A stretch of DNA of 64,000 nt from JAICMB01 sp963802915 (GTDB lineage: Bacteria > Acidobacteriota > Terriglobia > Bryobacterales > Bryobacteraceae), in contig CAWDKQ010000019.1 in assembly GCA_963802915.1 (NCBI GenBank), forward strand, positions 62,001-126,000, written 5' to 3'. This document shows, in pieces, positions 58,708 to 64,000 of the stretch (positions within the stretch are counted from its first letter, which is position 1; each line of letters begins with the position of its first letter). The notes under the pieces were generated by a model. That model was given only the letters and a program-made list of their open reading frames with translations. It did not search any database and was not told where the DNA came from. The translations under genes were made by a program, and so were the position numbers.

Positions 58708-59289
58708 GTGTCAGAGACGAACCCGCAAGGTGAAGTGACCATACTGCTTGCCGCCTGGAGCAAGCGGCGATCAGAACGCGCTGAACAAGATGATGCCTCT
58801 GGTGTACGCCGAGTTGCACCGTATCGCGCGCCGCGCCTGGAGCCAGCACCCGCATAGCAACACTCTCCAGCCTACGGCGCTGATCAACGAGGCGTACCTG
58901 AAGCTGGCCAATGCTGAAAATGCCACGTTCCAGGATCGGTGTCATTTCTTCGCGGTGGCCTCGCAAGGCGATGCGCCAGATTCTGGTCAACCATGCCAAG
59001 AGCCGCCTTTCCGGCAAGCGCGGCGGCGGGCTGGCCAATGTCTCGCTCGACGAAGTCCAACCGGCAGTCCATCAGGAGGCCGCTGAGATTGTGGCGCTGC
59101 ACGAGGCGCTCGAAGCTCTCCAAGCCGTCGACCCGCGCAAGAGCATGGTGGTGGAGATGCGCTACTTCGGGGGCCTCAGCATCGAGGAGACAGCCGAGGC
59201 GATGGGGGTTTCCGATGGCTACGGTGAATCGCGACTGGCGGTTGGCGCGGAGCTGGTTGATACGCGAGATGAATCGCGGATCATCATGA
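58708..59289 (+). CDS. ECF-type sigma factor (PF07638-like), three single-base insertions
   Basis: From GTG 58708: VTILLAAWSKGDQNALNKMM with one extra C near 58768, then AELHRIARRAWSQHPHSNTL, QPTALINEAYLKLANAENAT, FQDRCHFFAVAS (extra G near 58968), RQILVNHAKSRLSGKRGGG, then MRYFGGLSIEETAEAMGVS (extra G near 59214) and ATVNRDWRLARSWLIREM. Removing the three bases gives 192 residues, full length. It is followed by a kinase gene whose ATG overlaps its stop (ATGA), the standard ECF/kinase pair of Planctomycetes and Acidobacteria. Confidence 0.82.
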
Positions 59290-60324
59290 ACCCACCGGCT
59301 GCATGGGAGGAGATCGAGCGGTTGTATCACGAAGCGCTGGATTGCCTGTGTGCGAGCGCAAGGCGTTGCTCGCGAGTGTCAGCCCGGCGCTGCGGGAGGA
59401 AGTGGAATCCCTATTGGAAGCGGATTCCAACGCTGGGCTTCTGGCGGCACCGCCCACCCACCTCGCGGCCGACCTGCTGGATGGCCAGCCGGGCGGGCTT
59501 GTGGCGGGTGAACGCGTGGCGGATTACGAGGTCGAATCGCTGATCAGCATTGGCGGGATGGGCGAAGTCTATCTGGCTCGCGACGCTGAGGGAAAGCCAG
59601 TCGCCCTGAAGATCCTGCGCCGCCACTTGATCGTCAACGCGCAGGCCGTGGACCGCTTCGAGACAGAAGCGCGGGCCGCCTCCGCGTTACGCCACCCCAA
59701 CATCGTCACCGTGTACGAATCCGGAAAATCTCCGGCGGGATTGTTCATCGCGATGGAGTGGCTGGACGGTTCTACATTTCGCGCCATCATGGACGCGGGC
59801 CAGGTGGAGGTCGCGCAGGCGATGGATTGGGGTGGGCAAGCCGCGCGAGCTTTGTCCGCCGCGCACGCGGCGGGAATTCTGCATCGCGACATCAAGCCGG
59901 AAAATATCATGCTGCGTAAAGACGGCGTGGTGAAGATCCTGGATTTCGGTCTCGCGCGGCATGGCGGAGCGGTAGGGCCGGAGCCGAGTTCGATGGGCGC
60001 CTCAGGAACCATATCGGGTACGCTTTCCGGAACACTGCTGTACATGCCGCCGGAGATTCTTCGTGGAGAGGCCGCTACCAGCGCGTCTGACGTGTTTTCG
60101 CTGGGGGCTTTCTTATATGAGTTGATAGCGGGGCAACATCCGTTTGCAGCGGAAACGCCACTGGATGTGATTGAAGCGATCGAATGCCGGAGGTGGCGGC
60201 GATCAGTTCGTTGCGGAGCGGTGTTCCTATGGAAGCCGACCGGCTGATCTTGCGGATGCTGGACCGTTCTCCGGAGGGCCGGCCGTCGGCGAGGGAAGTG
60301 TCGGAGGGACTTGGGGTGAGTTAG
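59286..60324 (+). CDS. serine/threonine protein kinase (PknB-like), two frameshifts
   Basis: ATG 59286 gives MNPPAAWEEIERLYHEALD; after a one-base loss near 59345 comes LPVCERKALLASVSPALREE, then the kinase: ISIGGMGEVYLARDAEGKPV (Gly loop), VALKILRRHL (Lys), HPNIVTVYESG, LHRDIKPENIMLRKDG (catalytic loop), VKILDFGLARHGG (DFG), YMPPEILRGEAATSASDVFS. Another loss near 60184 puts PEVAAISSLRSGVPMEADRL and RMLDRSPEGRPSAREVSEGL in the next frame to TAG 60322-60324. About 346 residues. No C-terminal membrane or sensor domain. Confidence 0.82.
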
Positions 60325-60391
60325 CGGTCAATGCGGTTCGCTCAGCGTGACGTAAGCCAGGATTGAAGCTCTTTTCGCCTCAACGATACCT

Positions 60392-61582
60392 TCATCGTCG
60401 TTGTTGTGGGCTTCTGATGCATACTGCGTCGAGCACTTTGTCTAACGCCGCGGCTTCATCGCTGGAGCGGTTACGATACGAAGCCTCTTCGTCAGATCGA
60501 CCGAGGAATCGCCACTTCTTACCGTCCACCGTCGTTCCGCGAGCATCGACAATCTGTACGAAGTCGTATATGTAGGTACGTTCAGAGTACGCAATTGACG
60601 ACCAGACGTCTGCGTCACTCGGAATACCAGAACTCGACTGTGTGCCTGCGAAATGCCTGATGCCTTCGTTCTTTCCAAGCCCACTTGTGTCGAACCACCG
60701 ATCCTTGTAGTAGTCACCCGGCGACTCGGCCGATACGCTGATACCGGGGATGTTTGGGAAACAGAACACACTGTCCCAGCGTGCGATACTATTGCACTCC
60801 GAGGTTGAATTACAGGCGGGCAAAGAACCAATCGTGCGCTTCAGCTTCACGTTTATCTGGTGGGCTTCTTGAACACGGTAATGCGCTCCCGCGAAGCCGT
60901 CTTTCCGAAACACTACAGCGGGTACTTGGGTCCGAAATCGAAACTGTCCTAAACGGTCGGTTTTCAGGTGTTCGTTGCCATCGCCAGCATGAGCGACCCA
61001 CACGTCGGGTACAGGCGTACCGTTCTCATCCACAACCGTGCCGGACAGAAACACGGGTGTTGGTAAGAGGTACTTGCTCCATGCCGGAACCTTTCGGATG
61101 AGTTTGAAACGCGACCCAGTCCATTCGTAAAAGTACGTGGCGCAGCTTTTATCTTCGGGACACCCTTTGACGACCAACAGCCGGCTATTGAGCCTAAATA
61201 CCAGTTGATTAGCCTCGTTTTTGCTCGGCGAATCCTCTGCTTCATATTGTTGGGGGTCTCCATACCCGAGAATAGAGAACGGAGGCGCATAAACGGTCCC
61301 GTTCGCGGCATCCACCAGTGCAAACGAGACGCAAAATGACCCGCATCCCCACGCCGCAATCGTGTAGTGTCCTGCGAAGTTCGGGCCGTTGGCCGCACCT
61401 TCACGAATTCTAGTTCGAAACACCCGATCTCGCTCTAGGTCCAACTTCGGCAACGCCGGCTTTCCGTGGAATACCTGTGTGACGGCATACCCGTCGAACC
61501 TGGGGAGCGGATCGTTGATACCTTGGCCTCGGAGTGACGTTGCCAACGTGCCGAGCAAGAGGAACGAAATATGAGCGCTCAC
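60392..61582 (-). CDS. secreted protein with carboxypeptidase-regulatory-like domain
   Basis: 396 residues with signal peptide (FLLLGTLATSLRGQG). Residues about 60-160: ANGPNFAGHYTIAAWGCGSF, CVSFALVDAANGTVYAPPFS, a Cys-containing domain I have seen in secreted hypotheticals. About 176-250: SGTVVDENGTPVPDVWVAHA and LGQFRFRTQVPAVVFRKDGF, the CarboxypepD_reg fold. The rest is beta-rich (WDSVFCFPNIPGISVSAESP). Probably an adhesin or envelope protein; function unknown. Converges with the kinase gene. Confidence 0.8.
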   Translation of the reverse strand: MSAHISFLLLGTLATSLRGQGINDPLPRFDGYAVTQVFHGKPALPKLDLERDRVFRTRIREGAANGPNFAGHYTIAAWGCGSFCVSFALVDAANGTVYAPPFSILGYGDPQQYEAEDSPSKNEANQLVFRLNSRLLVVKGCPEDKSCATYFYEWTGSRFKLIRKVPAWSKYLLPTPVFLSGTVVDENGTPVPDVWVAHAGDGNEHLKTDRLGQFRFRTQVPAVVFRKDGFAGAHYRVQEAHQINVKLKRTIGSLPACNSTSECNSIARWDSVFCFPNIPGISVSAESPGDYYKDRWFDTSGLGKNEGIRHFAGTQSSSGIPSDADVWSSIAYSERTYIYDFVQIVDARGTTVDGKKWRFLGRSDEEASYRNRSSDEAAALDKVLDAVCIRSPQQRR

Positions 61583-62059
61583 GTCTTTAGCTTATTCGCT
61601 AGAACAGGAGTGTGGCGAAAGTCCTGGGTTGAATGTTGTTGGGTTTAATTCAACCCATGGTCCGGTCGTTGAAGCGGGATTCTCGTCCATTAGGCCTGCT
61701 ATGGTGGGTCCTTAGCGGCCAAGTGCTGCGCGTCCCGCTGACGCGAGTCGCATTGCCTCATATTCCGACTGTGTCGTTTGACCGTGGTCAGCCCCGGCGT
61801 GTGGACCATTACACTGAAACAGTCAAGCAATCTGCCCTGGGATGAAGCAAATGCGCTTTGGAAATCAAAATATGTTATGCCTGTCGATGGTGCGGGCTCG
61901 TTGCGCAAACTTCCCGTTGTTCGATGAATCAGTCGAAGTGTACGTTCAGGACGCCATAGCGCGGAGGCTGCCCCAACCGTGTAGCGGTACCGCTTCCGGT
62001 CCGAACCGTTGTCTAGCGACCCCTACCCCGGAACACCGATGCGGCGAAGTCCAGGTGCC
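61583..62059. other. 477 bp without a supported gene
   Basis: Upstream region of the radical SAM gene, which is transcribed rightwards. Short frames without motifs. Confidence 0.35.
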
Positions 62060-63373
62060 ATGCCGAAACTTCTCCTGATTACTGCGTCCTCGGAGGGGAT
62101 TCGCAGAGCGCGAAGGTCACGGTTCCTTAATTTCCAGCAGATTACCATGCCGTATCTGGGGGCCAGGGTTCCTTCTGATTGGCACGTATCTCACGTCGAT
62201 GAAGAGGCCGAAGACATCGACTGGTCCTATCAGCCTGATGTCGTGGGCATCACGTTTCACACGCCAAGTGCTGATCACGCCTATGATCTTGCGGCGCGGT
62301 TCAGGTCGCGAGGAGCGTGCGTGGCGATGGGCGGCCCGCATGTGACATTACTTCCGGAGGAGGCAGGTCGACATGCTGACGTGATCTTTGTGGGGGAAGC
62401 CGAAGGCCTTTGGGAGGAATTCTTGGATGGTTTTGCAACAGGGACCTACCGCCCCGTCTATCAGCACGCCCGACCTCCATCTCTGGAGGGTATCCCCATG
62501 GCGCGCAAAACGCTCTATCATCGAAACGACTTCACGAGCGGCGTCCTGTTTGCTACCAGGGGGTGTCCGAACCGCTGCGATTTTTGCTCTGTCGTTGTGA
62601 TGTACCGCCATGGGTTGCGTAAACGGCCCATTGCCGAGGTTGCGGCGGAGTACGCTTCTTTCGAGGGAAAGATAATCATCTTCTGGGACGACAACATCGC
62701 CGCGGATAAGGGATATGCGAAAGAGTTGTTTCGCGCGATCGCGCCTTATCGCAAGTGGTGGAGCAGCCAGGCCACAGTCCACGCGGCCCGAGATGACGAA
62801 TTTCTGGAAGCCGCAGCCAGGAGCGGGTGCAAGCAGTTGTTCTTGGGGCTAGAGTCCGTCTCGCAGTTGAGCATGAACGAGGTACGCAAAGGGTTCAACC
62901 GAGTAGAAGAATATGCGCGTATCGTCAACCGCGTCCATGCCCATGGGATTGCGGTTCAAGCCGGGATTGTTTTTGGTTTTGACAACGATACGCCTGCGAT
63001 CTTCAAGGATACTCTCGATTTTGTTGAAGAGATGGGTGTTCAAAACGCGACGTTCAATATTCTCACGCCCTATCCGGGCACACCACTCTTTCGAAAGCTG
63101 GACGGCGAGGGGCGCATGCTGACTCGAGATTGGCGAAAGTTCAACGGGCGCACCGATGTCGTTTTTCAGCCGAATCAAATGAGCGTAGACGAGCTCCTGG
63201 CGGGCTTTCGATATGCGAATCAGCGTTTCTACTCCCTCGCTAGTGTGGCCAAACGGTTGTGGCGATCTCCCGTTCAAATATGGTGGACTCTCCCATTGAA
63301 TCTCGCCTATGCGATGTTATGGGCCAACGCTCAGTGGGAGCACTCCAGGACAGCAGAGCGGCGCCGGATGTAG
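62060..63373 (+). CDS. B12-binding-domain radical SAM protein
   Basis: 437 residues from ATG 62060 (in-frame starts back to 62009 exist). The N-terminal cobalamin-binding half (VVGITFHTPSADHAYDLAAR, GACVAMGGPHVTLLPEEAGR, FVGEAEGLW) precedes the radical SAM domain with CPNRCDFC (Cys 169, 173, 176), IIFWDDNIAADKGYAKELF, CKQLFLGLESVSQLSMNEVR and FNILTPYPGTPLFRKLDGEG. Class B radical SAM enzymes of this type methylate or rearrange lipids and natural products (hopanoid and BchE relatives). The target is unknown. Confidence 0.9.
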   Translation: MPKLLLITASSEGIRRARRSRFLNFQQITMPYLGARVPSDWHVSHVDEEAEDIDWSYQPDVVGITFHTPSADHAYDLAARFRSRGACVAMGGPHVTLLPEEAGRHADVIFVGEAEGLWEEFLDGFATGTYRPVYQHARPPSLEGIPMARKTLYHRNDFTSGVLFATRGCPNRCDFCSVVVMYRHGLRKRPIAEVAAEYASFEGKIIIFWDDNIAADKGYAKELFRAIAPYRKWWSSQATVHAARDDEFLEAAARSGCKQLFLGLESVSQLSMNEVRKGFNRVEEYARIVNRVHAHGIAVQAGIVFGFDNDTPAIFKDTLDFVEEMGVQNATFNILTPYPGTPLFRKLDGEGRMLTRDWRKFNGRTDVVFQPNQMSVDELLAGFRYANQRFYSLASVAKRLWRSPVQIWWTLPLNLAYAMLWANAQWEHSRTAERRRM

Positions 63374-63695
63374 GTCTCAGCCGATGCGGAGTTCTCTGTC
63401 CAGTGACGGCGCATCCGGTAATAAACTCTTCCAGGGTCTCGCTATACCTCAGCGGCCCGTGAGCGGGATACTTGGAAACTTGCTTTTGAGGGCGACATGG
63501 ACCGGAAACGCTCGAACTTCCGAAGCAACGCGCGGCGACTCCAGGAGGTCCGTCGGCTGCGGAAACAAATCCTTCGCCGGTTCCGGCCGCAATCGCGAGC
63601 CGTCGGCCGGAAAAGAAGTAAAGACTTTCCAGAAAGCCGATTGCTAGCCATTCACCTGCACGTAGGTCTTTTGGAAGGGACGACCGGGCAAGACT
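63374..63695. other. 322 bp without a supported gene
   Basis: Follows the radical SAM gene. The minus strand is an open extension of the VOC fragment frame but shows no conserved sequence. Confidence 0.35.
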
Positions 63696-63860
63696 AAGGT
63701 TCGCCCCGAAAGCCAACAGACGGCCATCGCAGTCTTTCACCACGAACTCGCGCGAATGCCATGGCATGTTGGCAGACCCCCGAGTGAATTCTACGCCTCG
63801 GGCTGCGTGCTCGGCATGAAGCACATCGGCATCTTCGACGAACACGTACGCGCCGAGCAA
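63696..63860 (-). pseudogene. C-terminal fragment of a VOC (glyoxalase/bleomycin-resistance-like) protein
   Basis: The 55 codons LGAYVFVEDADVLHAEHAAR, RGVEFTRGSANMPWHSREFV and DCDGRLLAFGANL match the second beta-alpha-beta unit of a VOC domain (Glu-metal ligand region in DCDGRLLAF). A TGA lies upstream in frame (near 63877) and the N-terminal half is absent. Remnant or a frameshifted gene starting further right. Confidence 0.55.
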
Positions 63861-63913
63861 TTCGTCTCTTTGTGATCAGCGAGTGTAGTGGGAATGCTTA
63901 GGGTGAAGAACAG

Positions 63914-64000
63914 ATGAGCAATCTGACGGACCATGTGATTGAAATCAGGCCTTCGCCCAAAAAGAACCGGCTAGCGTTTCGGCCAGCCGGTCACATCGAA
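63914..64000 (+). CDS. N-terminal part of an unidentified gene cut by the window end
   Basis: ATG 63914, preceded by GAAGAA, starts a frame still open at the window end: MSNLTDHVIEIRPSPKKNRL followed by AFRPAGHIE. No family recognised; only 29 codons are visible. Confidence 0.35.
   Translation, partial: MSNLTDHVIEIRPSPKKNRLAFRPAGHIE

Overview
The window looks like a piece of an Acidobacteriota chromosome from the Solibacter/Bryobacter group. The strongest signs are a secreted protein with the Solibacter-type TIGR03437 domain (7721-9397), a PadR regulator next to an acidobacterial-type (ADOP) MacB/FtsX permease (18668-21698), a BlaI/M56 pair, a DUF1080 protein, a subtilisin with NVIWG repeats, many small secreted proteins and high-GC coding. 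No plasmid, phage, insertion sequence or CRISPR signature was seen. Housekeeping markers are pilT, lgt, homoserine dehydrogenase and tRNA-Ser(GCT).

The most interesting locus is at the left end. Four genes on the minus strand are packed like an operon (3168 to 1): a small secreted protein, an MFS transporter, a three-TM DUF3179 protein and an LCMT-like methyltransferase. The DUF3179 frame has one in-frame TGA (1089-1091), exactly at the first Cys of the family's conserved CxxC. It is followed 15 nt later by a 6-bp hairpin with a GGTCT loop, the apical-loop sequence of the E. coli fdhF SECIS. I read it as a candidate selenoprotein (UxxC).

Layout: 3.2-9.4 kb holds an alpha/beta hydrolase, pilT (frameshifted) and a TIGR03437/YVTN/lgt operon. 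9.4-18.5 kb holds an M14-type peptidase, GNAT, ICMT-like enzyme, glycine-zipper and SYLF proteins, a matrixin-like protease and an M48 protease (frameshifted). 18.6-26.4 kb holds PadR/ADOP with a palindromic operator inside a good promoter, a PP2C phosphatase, a phosphoribosyltransferase and BlaI/M56/hydrolase-TPR. 26.4-34.7 kb is rich in remnants: an amber-interrupted ORF, a broken DUF6714-like gene, a decayed HicBA and a truncated peroxiredoxin. It also carries DUF1080, DHFR-like, radical SAM and a StyC/HabB-like protein. 35-43 kb holds homoserine dehydrogenase, a methyltransferase, tRNA-Ser and a zinc-ribbon/MASE1 hybrid kinase. 43.4-56.1 kb holds the subtilisin, a two-gene phosphorelay (hybrid kinase plus RsbU-like phosphatase), a second SYLF protein, a sigma-54-type activator and a stress/metal cluster (VIT transporter, His-rich small proteins, PRC-barrel, 17M-like). 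56.8-60.3 kb holds a signalling block (STAS, RsbW-like, PrsW-like, ECF sigma, Ser/Thr kinase) in which all five genes carry indels, about ten in 3.5 kb. The right end holds a carboxypeptidase-regulatory-domain protein, a B12-binding radical SAM enzyme and a VOC fragment.

Many frameshifts restore family consensus when one base is removed or added, several of them in short homopolymers. Some of the apparent gene breakage may therefore be sequence error rather than biology, and this caveat also applies, more weakly, to the in-frame TGA.
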